From the NCBI RefSeq assembly GCF_017589465.1, contig NZ_JAELYA010000002.1, positions 62,001 through 126,000 of the forward strand: 64,000 nucleotides of DNA, given 5' to 3'. Positions 7,014 through 17,094 of the stretch are shown here, piece by piece (the first letter of the stretch is position 1; each line of letters begins with the position of its first letter). The DNA comes from Pseudomonas schmalbachii (GTDB taxonomy: Bacteria > Pseudomonadota > Gammaproteobacteria > Pseudomonadales > Pseudomonadaceae). The notes beneath the pieces are model-generated. The model had not been told where the DNA came from and did no database searches. It saw only the letters and a program-made list of their open reading frames with translations. The translations under genes were made by a program, and so were the position numbers.

Positions 7014-10000
7014 TCAGACCAGGACCTGGTGGTTCTGCAGCAGGTTCAGCAGGTCGGTACGCGCGCCGACGAGGGTGACCAGGTCGGTGAAGCCCAACTG
7101 GCCGCCCATGCCGTCGCGGTCGATACTCAGCACCGTGCTGTTGCCCTCCACACGGGTCGACAGGTAGTCCAGCAGGCCGCGCGACGACGCATTGAGCTGC
7201 AGCACGCCGTCGTTGTTGTTCAGCCCGATGGGACCGTCGTAGCCGAGCATGCCGCGCAGGTCGATGATGTCGGCGTTGCCGTTGTGGCGCACGTCGCCGA
7301 CGGCGAAGCCGTACACCTCGTCATGACCGTTGCCGGCGGTGGCGGTGATGTCCTTGAAGCTGGACGGACGATAGATCAGCGTGTCGTTGCCGCCACCGAA
7401 CAGGTAGAAGACATCGTCGCCGCCGCGACCCTCGAAGTGGTTGTTGGCGGCGTTGTCGCTGAAGGTGTCGGCGAACGCGCCGCCCTTCAGGCCCTCGATG
7501 TTCTTCAGGGTGTCGTTGCCCATGCCCACGGAGACGCCGGTCTGCAGGTTGACCTGCACGCCCTGGCCGGCCCAGCGGTAATCGACCTCGTCCATGCCCT
7601 GGGTGGCGCTCCACACCTTGTCGCCATTGCCCAGGATGTTCCAGCCGCCGCCGCCGTTGATGACGTCGTTGCCCTCGCTGGCCGTGAAGCTGTCGTTGTA
7701 GCCGCTGCCGACGGCGCCGATGCCCTGGCTGTCGAAGTTGACGGTCGGCTTGCCGGCGGTCAGCACGTAGGCGTGGTCGGCCGCGCCGGTGGTCAGGCCG
7801 GCCCAGGTCGGGTTGGCGACGCCCAGTTCCTGGTCGGTGAGCAGCAGGCCCTTGCCGGTCAGCAGCCTGGCGCTGTAGACCTCGCCGGCGTCGAGCCCGT
7901 AGAAGTACACCAGACCGGAACTGTCGTTGGTCACGCCGGACTGCGGGTTGATGATCTGCGTCGCCACCAGTTGGCCGGCGGAGTCGAACAGTTGCACGGT
8001 GTTGCCGTAGTAGCTGTTGAGACCGTGCTTGTCGAGGATGCGCAGGATCAGGCTGCTGCCCTCGGCCACCAGGTTCTCGTTGCGGATCAGCACCGAGGGC
8101 GCGGTATCGGTGCGCGAGCCGAGGTGGTCCTGGTTGCTGGTGCGGTACATCACCAGGTCCACGGCGCCGTCGAAGTCGTAGTCCACGGCCACCGCGCCGC
8201 TGACGTTGTCGTAGGCCTGGCTGCTCATCGCCTTGCCGCTGTTCAGCCAGTCGCCATTGCCACGGTTGAGGAAGAGCATCGGCGGCATCGACGCGTTGAT
8301 GCCCGACCAGCTGGCGTTGTGGCGCGGCACCTCGACGACGTCCATCCGGCCGTCGTGGTTCCAGTCCACGGCGAAGGAGCTACCGCCGTCGAAGTGGAAC
8401 GGCAAGCCGCTCTTCTGCAGGCCGATCACGTCGTTGAAGAACAGCGGGTTGCTGTTGTCGATGCCCAGCCAGTTGCCACCGGCATCGTTGCCCTTGTTCA
8501 GGTAGATGCGGCTGTCGTCGGAGTTGCCGGTATAGCCGGTGGAACCACGGGTGCCGCGGGCCAGGAACAGGTCCAGGTAGCCGTCGCCGTTGAAGTCGGC
8601 CCAGGTCATGGCGTTCGCCAGGTTGCTGTATTCCAGGGTGCTGGAGGTATCGCTGCGGAACACCTTGTCGAAGGTCCGCTCGCCTCTCCAGGAGCCATCG
8701 GAATTGGTCAGCAGCACGCCGAGGGCGGTGTTGCAGTACTGGTTGCTGTGCCCGGCCAGGTCGACGGTGCCGTTGTTGTCGAGGTCCACGCCGCTGACTT
8801 CCGAAGCCCACCGGGTGTCGCCGCGTTTCTCGCCCTTCAGCACGCCGCCGTTGTTGACGATGAGGTTGAAGGCGTACTTGCCGATGGTGTTGTCGAGCAC
8901 GATGAAGTCGGTGTAGCCGTCGCCGTTGCCATCCCAGGCGATGACCCCGCCGATGTTCAGCGAGTTCGGGTTGTTCACCCAGTCGGCGCTGTAGGTGCCG
9001 TCCGCCCTGGCGGTCCACAGCGGCAGGTACGCGGAGTTGCCGCTGACGTTGCCGAGCACGTCCATCAGGCCGTCGCGGTTGTAGTCGGCGAAGGTGGCCT
9101 TGGAGACCATGTGCCCGTTGCCGCCGTTGGTGACCTTGACCGGCTCGGCCAGGTAGCTGGCGCGGTAGTTGTCGCGGTCCTGGCCGCTGAAGACGGTGCC
9201 GGAGTTCATGTAGCAGGTGGAGCTCTGGGCGTAACCGTTGCTCTGGAAGAACGACCAGCTGCCGTCGGCGCTCATCGCCATGGCGGCGGAGTTGACGCCA
9301 CGCACCGAGGTGACGGTGCCGCCCCAGTTGGTTTCGTGGCTGGAAGTGCCGGTCTCGTTGAGCGGACGGCCGGCGGTGGTCACCACCTGCGGGCCGAAGT
9401 CGGAGGTGTTGCCCGCCACGTCCCAGGTCACGAAGCCCAGTTGCTGCACGCCGTCCTTGAGCGCGGCGTCGAAGCTCCAGCGTCCGTCGTTGCCGGCCAC
9501 GGCATGGCCGAGAATCCGGTCCAGGCCTTCCTGGTAGCGGCCGTCGCGGTTGACGTCCTGCACCAGGGCCACGGTGGCGCCGGCTTCGGCCAGGCCGTAC
9601 CGGGCGCTGGAGTAGTAGGCGCGCTCGCCGCTGGTGGCGATGGGCGCGATGTCCGGCGCGAAGGCGAACGGCACCGGCGAGTCGAGGTCGACGATCACGT
9701 CGCGCTTGCCCAGGCTGATGCTGTTGCCGTGCCCATCCGCCAGGCGCAGTTCGACGTCGAGTGCCTGGCTGCCGGCCAGTTGCGCGCTGGTGTAGCTCCA
9801 CAGCGCGCCGCCGTTGGACATGATGGTTTCCCAGGTCTTGCCGCCGTCGAGCGTCACCTGCAGGTGCTGGCCGATCTGCAGCGCGGAGCTGAGCTTGCCG
9901 GACAGGGTGATGCTGTCGTCGCGGGTGACGAAGTCCTTGTTGGTGGCGTGCCGCGCGTTGCTGTACTCGCCGACGATGGCGACGGCGGTATCGGTGACCA

Positions 10001-11063
10001 GCTCGATGCTGGTGTGCAGGCCCGGCGGCAGCAGATCGCCGAAGATCACATCCTGCGCGGTGTAGCTGCCCGGTATCTCCTGGCCGTCGGCACTCACCAC
10101 GCGCATCTCGTAGCGCACGCTGGTGCCGAGGGCGTGCACGGCGGGATCGCTGTAGAACCATTCGGTGCCGAGGTTCGGCACGGGTTTCCAGGTCTTGCCG
10201 CCGTCGATGCTCAGTTGCAGCTTGCCGCCCTGCGGCAGTTCCCTGCTGAGGGTGCCGAGCAGGACGATCTTCGAGGCGCTGGTGATGAAGTCGCCTTCCA
10301 CGCCGGTATCCGGGGTGATGCCGGTGATGTTCACGCGGATGTCCGGACGCGGCGGCTCGCTGGCGATGGTGATCTGCTGCTGCGCGATCTCGCCCAGGTT
10401 GCCGGCGGCGTCGACGGTGCGCATCAGGTAGGTGTAGCTGCCGTTGTGCAGCTCACGCAGGTCCTGGTACTGCCAGTTGACGCCGCTGACGGCCGCAACG
10501 TCCGCCCAGCTGGCGCCGCCATCCAGGCTGATCTGCAGCTTCTCGTGGGCGGCGAGGGCTTCGTTCAGGGTGCCGAACAGCAGCGGCGTGCGGTCGGCGG
10601 TGACCAGCGGCTTGTCCTCGGTGGCTTCGGAGAGGCTGAGGATCGAGGCGAGCGCGCTGGGCGGGGTCAGGTCGATGTGGAACACGAACGGCTCGCTGAG
10701 CGTGCTTTCGAGGCCGCTCGCCGGATCGAAGGCGCTGATGCGGAAGCTCTGCTGCCCCTCCAGCAGTTCGTTGGTCGGGGTGAACAGCCAGGTGCCGTTG
10801 CCCTTCACCGTGGCAGTGCCGATCAGCCGGTCGTTGTTGTAGATCCTGATCTGGTGCCCGGGCTCCGCGCTGCTGCCGCTCAGCGTCGGCTGGGTGTCGT
10901 CGGTATAGCCGTTGTAGTGCACGACGCCCTGGTACGCGGCAGGGCCGGTATCGTCGAGGATGCGGTCGATCACCGGGCTGGCCGGCGGCACCGGCAATGC
11001 GGGTTGATCCTCGGCAAACCCGGTCACGAGCGCGGCTTCCCTGGAAAGCGATTGGTCAGTCAT
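7014..11063 (-). CDS. Type I secreted adhesin 1 with Ig-like, FG-GAP/VCBS and RTX-like regions
   Basis: This 1349-residue exported protein has three parts. About residues 25-560 are Ig-like units of the Bap type (GYTDDTQPTLSGSSAEPG near the start). About 655-970 hold a series of integrin-alpha/FG-GAP repeats with calcium loops such as DYNRDGLMD, DGNGDGYTD, DFNGDGYLD, DWNHDGRMD and DYDFDGAVD. About 1120-1300 are RTX-like, glycine and aspartate rich (GGGGWNILGNGD, GRGGDDVFYLFGG). It ends TDLLNLLQNHQVLV, a motif shared with the two other adhesins and probably the secretion signal. It has no N-terminal signal peptide, as expected for type I export. The ATG at 11063 follows AGGAG by 6 bases. It is likely a biofilm or surface-contact protein; ligand binding by the FG-GAP propeller is a family-based guess. 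Confidence 0.88.
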   Translation of the reverse strand: MTDQSLSREAALVTGFAEDQPALPVPPASPVIDRILDDTGPAAYQGVVHYNGYTDDTQPTLSGSSAEPGHQIRIYNNDRLIGTATVKGNGTWLFTPTNELLEGQQSFRISAFDPASGLESTLSEPFVFHIDLTPPSALASILSLSEATEDKPLVTADRTPLLFGTLNEALAAHEKLQISLDGGASWADVAAVSGVNWQYQDLRELHNGSYTYLMRTVDAAGNLGEIAQQQITIASEPPRPDIRVNITGITPDTGVEGDFITSASKIVLLGTLSRELPQGGKLQLSIDGGKTWKPVPNLGTEWFYSDPAVHALGTSVRYEMRVVSADGQEIPGSYTAQDVIFGDLLPPGLHTSIELVTDTAVAIVGEYSNARHATNKDFVTRDDSITLSGKLSSALQIGQHLQVTLDGGKTWETIMSNGGALWSYTSAQLAGSQALDVELRLADGHGNSISLGKRDVIVDLDSPVPFAFAPDIAPIATSGERAYYSSARYGLAEAGATVALVQDVNRDGRYQEGLDRILGHAVAGNDGRWSFDAALKDGVQQLGFVTWDVAGNTSDFGPQVVTTAGRPLNETGTSSHETNWGGTVTSVRGVNSAAMAMSADGSWSFFQSNGYAQSSTCYMNSGTVFSGQDRDNYRASYLAEPVKVTNGGNGHMVSKATFADYNRDGLMDVLGNVSGNSAYLPLWTARADGTYSADWVNNPNSLNIGGVIAWDGNGDGYTDFIVLDNTIGKYAFNLIVNNGGVLKGEKRGDTRWASEVSGVDLDNNGTVDLAGHSNQYCNTALGVLLTNSDGSWRGERTFDKVFRSDTSSTLEYSNLANAMTWADFNGDGYLDLFLARGTRGSTGYTGNSDDSRIYLNKGNDAGGNWLGIDNSNPLFFNDVIGLQKSGLPFHFDGGSSFAVDWNHDGRMDVVEVPRHNASWSGINASMPPMLFLNRGNGDWLNSGKAMSSQAYDNVSGAVAVDYDFDGAVDLVMYRTSNQDHLGSRTDTAPSVLIRNENLVAEGSSLILRILDKHGLNSYYGNTVQLFDSAGQLVATQIINPQSGVTNDSSGLVYFYGLDAGEVYSARLLTGKGLLLTDQELGVANPTWAGLTTGAADHAYVLTAGKPTVNFDSQGIGAVGSGYNDSFTASEGNDVINGGGGWNILGNGDKVWSATQGMDEVDYRWAGQGVQVNLQTGVSVGMGNDTLKNIEGLKGGAFADTFSDNAANNHFEGRGGDDVFYLFGGGNDTLIYRPSSFKDITATAGNGHDEVYGFAVGDVRHNGNADIIDLRGMLGYDGPIGLNNNDGVLQLNASSRGLLDYLSTRVEGNSTVLSIDRDGMGGQLGFTDLVTLVGARTDLLNLLQNHQVLV

Positions 11064-11291
11064 GAATAACTCCTGCAATGGATGTCGGGCCCTTCCCTCG
11101 CCTCCCCTGGCGAACGAGTACGGACAGCACCTGCTCATGGACTAGCGACCGGAGCCGATGCCGGAAAGGCAGTCGACGAAAGTGTTCAAGGGGCCTCCGA
11201 AAGCTGGCCGCATGTCCGGAAACAGGACTCGTCCCGGGGCATTGCGCCGCTTCGGCAGGAAGGGCGGCGCACAGCGGGTGCGCGCGCCCGG

Positions 11292-11311
11292 AAAAACGTC
11301 CCCGACCGGGG
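11292..11311 (-). terminator. Short hairpin with T5 tail after adhesin 2
   Basis: On the minus strand CCCC-GGTC-GGGG is followed by ACGTTTTT. It lies about 30 bases past the adhesin 2 stop. The stem is short, so this is a modest call. Confidence 0.45.
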
Positions 11312-11340
11312 CCTACGCCCGGCCGGGAACGGCTGGTCGG

Positions 11341-14300
11341 TCAGACCAGCAGTTGCTGCTGTTGCAGAGCCAACAGGTCGGGCTTGGCGAACGCGGCGTC
11401 GAACGCCACTGCCTCGACCGGCAGCGGCTGCAGCGCAGGCTCGACCAGCGGCGCCAGTTCGACAGGCTCGCCATGCACCGCCGGAGCCGTACCCAGCACC
11501 TGCGCCAGGCTCGGCGGAACGAACGCCTCGCTGGCGGCGACGGGCTGGAACGCGGGCTCGTCGACCACATCGGCATGCAGACCCAGGTCGAACGGCGCCG
11601 GCGTATCGAGCAGCCCGGCACCGATCACGTCGGTATCCAGGTACACCAGCCACTCGCCGGTATCCGGCTTGCCGGGAGCGCTCGCGACCAGCGACACCAG
11701 TCCATCGCCATCGGCGACCAGGCCGAGGTCGCTGGTGGTGATGGTCCAGTAGCCATCCTCGTTGGTGATCTGCGAACCCACCGCCACGCCGTTGGCATAC
11801 AGCGTCACCACCGCGCCCGGTGCACAGGAGCCCCTGACGGTGAGGGTGGTGTCGTCGGTGAGGTCTTCCTTCTCCAGATAGCCTTGCGATTCGCCGAGAT
11901 CGTCGTAGATGTTGATGATCGCCGGGGCATCGGACTTCGGCAGGCTGATGGTGAAGCTCCACGTTTCGCTGAGCGGCCCGACGTTGCCGGCGGCATCCAC
12001 CGCGGCGGCGCGGAAGCTGTGCTCGCCGGAAACCATCGGCAGGCCCGGCGTGAACGCCCACTCCAGGGTCTGCTGGTTGACCGTGGCGGACCCCAGGAGC
12101 ACTTCATGGCCCAGGTGTGCGTTGTAGCCGTAGACGTTGACCGTGGTGGCGCCAGCGCTGTCGACCTTGCCGTAGAGCGTCGGCGTCGTGTCGTCGGTTT
12201 TGCCGCCGTTCGGTACGTCCCCGTTCACCGGACCGGCGCTATCCCACAGCGCCAGGTCGGTCACGATGCCATCGAAGCTCAGGTCCACGGTGAAGTTCCA
12301 GCCGTCGCTCGGATCGCTCTCGTTGCCGGCGGCATCCACCGCCACAACGCTGAAGCTGTGCCCGCCTTCGGCCAGGTCCGCGTCCGGCGTGAAGCTCCAG
12401 CTGCCGTCGGCCTGCACCTCCGCCGATCCCAGCAGGGTGTTGCCGTCGAAGATATTTACCCGCTCGGCGCCACTGGCCTCGCCCTTGAGGGTCGGCCGGG
12501 TATCGTCGGTCAGGCCGCCCTGGGCGATCGCGCCGAGGACCGTGCCAACGTCGTCGGACAGCTCCAGCACGGTGACTTCCGGCGCGGTGGTATCGAGCAC
12601 CACCAGCATCGGATCGCCGAGTTCGCTCGGGCGGCCGGCGGCGTCCTGCGCCTGCACGGTGATGCTCTTCTCACCATCCCCGGACAGCGGCAGTTCGACC
12701 TGCCAGTTGCCCTGGTCGTCCGCCAGCACGCTGGCGACCAGTTCGCCGTTGACATGCAGCAGCACGAGGTTGCCCGCCGTGGCGGTGCCCTTGACGGTCA
12801 GGCTGGTGTCGTCGGTGACGTCGCCGTCCTGCAGTTCACCGGTGATGCTGCCCTGGTCGTCGAGCACCTGCACGATCACCGGGACTTCTACCGGGATGTC
12901 GCCATCCACCAGTTCGAACGTCCAGGCGTCGCTCATTCCGCCGAGATTGCCGGCCTTGTCCACGGCCTGCGCCTTGAACGCATGCGCGCCGGGGCTCAGC
13001 TCCGGCGACTGGAAGCTCCAGTAGCCCGAGGCATCCACAGTCGCGGAGCCCAGCAGGGTGTCGCCATCGTAGATACGCACGGAGACGGCATCGCCACCGT
13101 CGACGCGGCCGCTGAACAGCGGGCTGCTGTCGTCGGTCAGGCTACCGATGTCGATGGTGCCGGTCTTCGCACCGACGTCGTCGACCAGGTCGAGATCGAC
13201 GATATCGCCCGGCGGCGTGCCATCGATGTTGATGGTGAAGCCGGAGCTCGGCTTGCTGAGGTTGCCCGCACGATCCTCCGCCCTGACGGTGAAGAGGTGT
13301 ACGCCGTCGGCCAGCGGCTGGTCCGGCGTGAACGACCATTTGCCGTCCCCGTCGACCTCGACGCTGCCCAGCAGATTGCCGTTGTCGTATACCCGGATCA
13401 GGTCGCCCTCGTCGCCGGTGCCTTCCAGGGTCGGCTGGGTATCGTCGGTGAGCGCGTTCTGCGCCAGGTTGCCCTGGACGTCGCCGACGTTGTCGATCAC
13501 CGCGTCGATGGCCGGACGATCCGGCGCCACGCTGTCGATATCCAGGGTGAACTGGGCGCTGGCGGAGCCGCCAGCCGGCGTGGTCACTTCGGCGCTGTAG
13601 ACGTGCGTGCCGTCGATCTGTCCCAGCGGCAGCTGGAATTTCCAGTTGCCGTCGCCATCGGCCACGACGGTGCCGTAGGTGAACAGGCCTTCCTTGATGG
13701 TCACCGTCGCATTGGGGTTGGCGGTGCCCACCAGGGTCGGACGCTTGTCGTCGGTGGCGCCATGGTCGGGCACCTCTCCCTGGACCGGGCCGACCTTGTC
13801 CAGCGCATGGTCGATGGTGACCATGGCCGGTTGGGCGTTGACGATGAACTCCAGCGGCTCGCTCGGCTCGCTGGCATTGCCGACCGCGTCGGTGACGATC
13901 ACGCTGATGCTGTGCTCGCCCTCGTCCAGCGGAGCGGGAGTGAAGGCCCAGTTGCCCTGGCCGTCGGCCACGACGTTGCCGATCACCTCGCCGTTGTCGA
14001 GGATGGTCACCCGCTCGCCCGGCTCGACCTGGCCGCTGAGGGTCGGCTGGTCGTCGTCGGTCACGCCGCCCTGCCCGATCGGACCGGTCACCGCGCCGAT
14101 ATCGTCGTCGGCCGCCACGATGCCCGGCTGCTCCGGCGCGGTGGTGTCGAGGACCAGCGTGACCGGCTGGCTCGGCTCGCCATGACGGCCGGCATCGTCC
14201 TGCACCCTGGCGGTGATCAGCTTCTCGCCATCGTTGGCCAGCGGCAGTTCGACCTCCCACTTGCCCTCTGCGTCCGCAAGGGTGCTGGCCGCCACCTCGC

Positions 14301-17094
14301 CGTTGACGTAGAGCACCACGATACGGCCCGCCTCGGCGGTGCCCTTGACGGTCAGGCTGGTGTCGTCGGTGGCGTCGCCATTGCTGAGCTGCCCGGTGAC
14401 GGAGCCATGGTCGTCGAACACTTCGGTGATCGCCGGCGCCGGCAGCGGCGGGGTGTCGTCGCCGACCACTTCGAACGCGATGGCCGCGGTCATCTCGCCG
14501 AAGCGGCCGATGCTGTCCACCGGACGGGCGCTGAAGCTGTGCTCGCCGGTGTCCAGTGCCGCCGACTGGAATTCCCAGTTGCCGTTGCCGTCCACCTGGG
14601 CAGTGCCGATCAGCGTGCCGTGGTCGTACACCTCCACATAGGCGGCGTTGGCGCCCTCGACATGCCCACGCAGCAGCGGCGTGGCATCGTCGGTCTTCTC
14701 GCCGTTGGCGATGGCCTTGTGCACCGGACCGAAGTCGTCGAGCAGCTCCATCTGGTCGATCACCAGCGAGGTCGGCACGGAATCGATGACAAAGCCGAAC
14801 GGCAGGCTCGGCTGGCTTTCCCTGCCGACCGCATCGGTCACGGTGGCGGTGAGGAGATGCCCGCCGTCTGCCAAGTCGGGCAGTTCCAGGCTCCAGTGGC
14901 CGTTGCCGTCGGCCTGCACGCTGCCGACCAGAACGCCCTTGTCGTAGACCTTGACCAGGCCGTTCGGCTCGGCGTCGCGGCCTTCCACAATCGGGGTGCG
15001 GTCATCGGTGGTCTGGCCGGATACCAGATTGCCCTGGATCGCGCCCTCGTCGTCGCGCACCGCATGAATGCTCGGCCGCTCCGGCGCCAGGGTATCGATC
15101 TCCAGGGTGAAGGTGGCCTGGGCGAATTCGCCGGTGGCGCTTTCCACCCGCGCGGTATAGGTGTGCTCGCCCTCGCTCTGCGCCAGCGGCAGCTGGAAGC
15201 TCCACTTGCCCTGGGCATCCGTCATGACGCTGCCAAAGGTGACCGCGCCTTCCTTGATGAACACCAGCGCCCCCGGGGTCGCGGTGCCCTTCAGGACCGG
15301 ACGGTTGTCGTCGGTGGCGCCATGGTTGGCGATCTCGCCCTGGATGGGGCCGACCTGGTCCAGCGCATGTTCGATGGTGACCGTCGGCGGCACGGACCAG
15401 ATGGCGATCTGCAGCGCATCGCTGGCCACGCTGGTGTTGCCCGCCGGATCGGTGTGGGTCGCGGTGATGCTGTGGGGACCGTCGGCCAGCGGCTGCGCGG
15501 GCGTGAAGGTCCATTTGCCTTGCCCATCGACCACGACGCTGCCGATCTCGCCGCCGTTGTCGTAGAGGGTCACCCGGTCGCCCGCCACGCCCGTGCCGCT
15601 GAGGGTCGGCTGGTTGTCGTTGGTCACGCCGCCGTTGGCGACCGGGCCGGTGACGACGCCGACGTCGTCGGTCGCCACGACGATGCCGGGCTTGACCGGC
15701 GCGAGGGTGTCGAGGATGACTTCCAGCGGTTCGCTGGGCAGGCTGATCTGCCCGGCATCGCCCTGGGCCTTGGCCAGCAGTTCCTTCAGGCCGTCGCCGC
15801 CGACCAGTCCCAGGTCGCTGGTGGTGATGGTCCAGTCGCCGTTCGCATCGGCGGTGGCCGAACCCACTTCCACGCCGTTGGCGTACAGGATCACCAGGCA
15901 GCCGGCTTCGGCGGTGCCCTTGACGATCAGCGAGGTGTCGTTGGTGACGCCGCCATTCTGCAGCTCACCGGTGACGGAACCGAAGTCGTCGCGGACCGAC
16001 TCGATGACCGGCGCATCCGGCACATGCAGGGCCAGGACGAAATTCCACGGGTCGCTCCTGGCGCTTTCGTTGCCGGCGGCATCCACCGCCGAGAACTGGA
16101 ACGAATGCTCGCCGGGCTCCAGGTCGGCTGCCGGCTCGAAGCTCCACTTGCCGTCGCCATCCACCACGGTCGAACCGAGCAGGGTCGCACCGTCATAGAT
16201 GTTGATCTGCATGCCCGCCTCGTAGCTCCCCTCGGCAAGGGTGCCCTTGAAGGTCGGACGCACATCGTCGGTCACGCTGCCCTTGGCGATGGTGCCGGTG
16301 ACGGCACCCACGTCGTCGACAAGATCCAGCGCTTCCACCACCGGTTCCGGCGGCACGGTGTCGATGGTGAAACTCAGGCTCGGGTGATCGAGCTCGTACT
16401 TGCGATAGGGATCGTTACCGGCGACGTCGCGCACGGTGAACTCGAAATCGTAGTCGCCATCGTCCAGCGGCTGGTCGGGAGTGAAGCTCCAGCTGCCGTC
16501 CTCCTGGATACGGGCACGCCCGATTTCCTCGCCGTTGGCGGAAACCACCACTTCGTAGGAGCCTGTCGGACCGGTGTCCATCGGCAGCGGGTTGCCATGC
16601 TGGTCCAGCTGCGCCTTGAGCTTGCCGCTGAAGGTCGGCTTGTCGATGTTGGTTGCCTGGCCGGCGCCGACACCCGCCACCTTCAGGGAAGACTCGTCCA
16701 GGAACAGCGGCGGTTCGGAGTCGATCAGAATCCGGATGGGATCGCTGAAGGTCTTGCCATCGAGCGAGACCTTGAACTCCACGATCCCCTGGTCGAACTC
16801 GGACTTGGACGTGAGGCTCCACGCGCCGTTGGCGCGTACCGTGGCCGAACCCACCAGGACTCCATTGGCATAGAGCTGAACCACCTGCCCCTTGACGAGC
16901 CCTTCGCCGCGGAAGGTCGGCGCGGAGTCATCGGTGTAGTAAAGGCCGTCATGCAGGATGATTTCCTTGTACGCGCCGACGTCATCGCCGATCGAGCTGA
17001 TGCTTGGCACATTGCGTACTTGCATTTCGGCAGCGGAGGTAGCGGCAGCATTCTCCAACCCCAGCGACTCCTGGGTAAGTTTCTTTCCGGCCAT
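11341..17094 (-). CDS. Type I secreted giant adhesin 2, tandem Ig-like repeats (Bap/SiiE-like)
   Basis: This 1917-residue protein is built almost entirely of Ig-like units of about 95-110 residues. I count 17 from the recurring TDD-x-PT-x-x-G signature (YTDDSAPTFRGE, VTDDVRPTFKGT, through LTDDTTLTVRGS). Units 4-8 and 9-13 match in order, so the array has a five-unit higher-order repeat. The N-terminus (MAGKKLTQESLGLENAAATS) has no signal peptide and no BapA prefix domain. The C-terminus KPDLLALQQQQLLV is the shared putative type I signal. The ATG at 17094 is preferred: the longer TTG start at 17115 falls inside the ribosome binding region (AGGAG). It is probably a long stalk for cell-cell or cell-surface adhesion. 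No (T/A/P)AAG LapG-type site was seen near the N-terminus. Repeat number is likely to vary between strains. Confidence 0.93.
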   Translation of the reverse strand: MAGKKLTQESLGLENAAATSAAEMQVRNVPSISSIGDDVGAYKEIILHDGLYYTDDSAPTFRGEGLVKGQVVQLYANGVLVGSATVRANGAWSLTSKSEFDQGIVEFKVSLDGKTFSDPIRILIDSEPPLFLDESSLKVAGVGAGQATNIDKPTFSGKLKAQLDQHGNPLPMDTGPTGSYEVVVSANGEEIGRARIQEDGSWSFTPDQPLDDGDYDFEFTVRDVAGNDPYRKYELDHPSLSFTIDTVPPEPVVEALDLVDDVGAVTGTIAKGSVTDDVRPTFKGTLAEGSYEAGMQINIYDGATLLGSTVVDGDGKWSFEPAADLEPGEHSFQFSAVDAAGNESARSDPWNFVLALHVPDAPVIESVRDDFGSVTGELQNGGVTNDTSLIVKGTAEAGCLVILYANGVEVGSATADANGDWTITTSDLGLVGGDGLKELLAKAQGDAGQISLPSEPLEVILDTLAPVKPGIVVATDDVGVVTGPVANGGVTNDNQPTLSGTGVAGDRVTLYDNGGEIGSVVVDGQGKWTFTPAQPLADGPHSITATHTDPAGNTSVASDALQIAIWSVPPTVTIEHALDQVGPIQGEIANHGATDDNRPVLKGTATPGALVFIKEGAVTFGSVMTDAQGKWSFQLPLAQSEGEHTYTARVESATGEFAQATFTLEIDTLAPERPSIHAVRDDEGAIQGNLVSGQTTDDRTPIVEGRDAEPNGLVKVYDKGVLVGSVQADGNGHWSLELPDLADGGHLLTATVTDAVGRESQPSLPFGFVIDSVPTSLVIDQMELLDDFGPVHKAIANGEKTDDATPLLRGHVEGANAAYVEVYDHGTLIGTAQVDGNGNWEFQSAALDTGEHSFSARPVDSIGRFGEMTAAIAFEVVGDDTPPLPAPAITEVFDDHGSVTGQLSNGDATDDTSLTVKGTAEAGRIVVLYVNGEVAASTLADAEGKWEVELPLANDGEKLITARVQDDAGRHGEPSQPVTLVLDTTAPEQPGIVAADDDIGAVTGPIGQGGVTDDDQPTLSGQVEPGERVTILDNGEVIGNVVADGQGNWAFTPAPLDEGEHSISVIVTDAVGNASEPSEPLEFIVNAQPAMVTIDHALDKVGPVQGEVPDHGATDDKRPTLVGTANPNATVTIKEGLFTYGTVVADGDGNWKFQLPLGQIDGTHVYSAEVTTPAGGSASAQFTLDIDSVAPDRPAIDAVIDNVGDVQGNLAQNALTDDTQPTLEGTGDEGDLIRVYDNGNLLGSVEVDGDGKWSFTPDQPLADGVHLFTVRAEDRAGNLSKPSSGFTINIDGTPPGDIVDLDLVDDVGAKTGTIDIGSLTDDSSPLFSGRVDGGDAVSVRIYDGDTLLGSATVDASGYWSFQSPELSPGAHAFKAQAVDKAGNLGGMSDAWTFELVDGDIPVEVPVIVQVLDDQGSITGELQDGDVTDDTSLTVKGTATAGNLVLLHVNGELVASVLADDQGNWQVELPLSGDGEKSITVQAQDAAGRPSELGDPMLVVLDTTAPEVTVLELSDDVGTVLGAIAQGGLTDDTRPTLKGEASGAERVNIFDGNTLLGSAEVQADGSWSFTPDADLAEGGHSFSVVAVDAAGNESDPSDGWNFTVDLSFDGIVTDLALWDSAGPVNGDVPNGGKTDDTTPTLYGKVDSAGATTVNVYGYNAHLGHEVLLGSATVNQQTLEWAFTPGLPMVSGEHSFRAAAVDAAGNVGPLSETWSFTISLPKSDAPAIINIYDDLGESQGYLEKEDLTDDTTLTVRGSCAPGAVVTLYANGVAVGSQITNEDGYWTITTSDLGLVADGDGLVSLVASAPGKPDTGEWLVYLDTDVIGAGLLDTPAPFDLGLHADVVDEPAFQPVAASEAFVPPSLAQVLGTAPAVHGEPVELAPLVEPALQPLPVEAVAFDAAFAKPDLLALQQQQLLV

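Noticed and set aside
7029..11069. A 1346-residue open frame on the plus strand opposite adhesin 1
   Set aside because: It is another antisense shadow caused by the high third-position GC of the real gene; the minus-strand protein has clear FG-GAP and RTX-like motifs.
11341..17094. A CRISPR-like or satellite array at DNA level
   Set aside because: The repeats are about 300 bases, coding, and diverged; they translate into Ig-like units.
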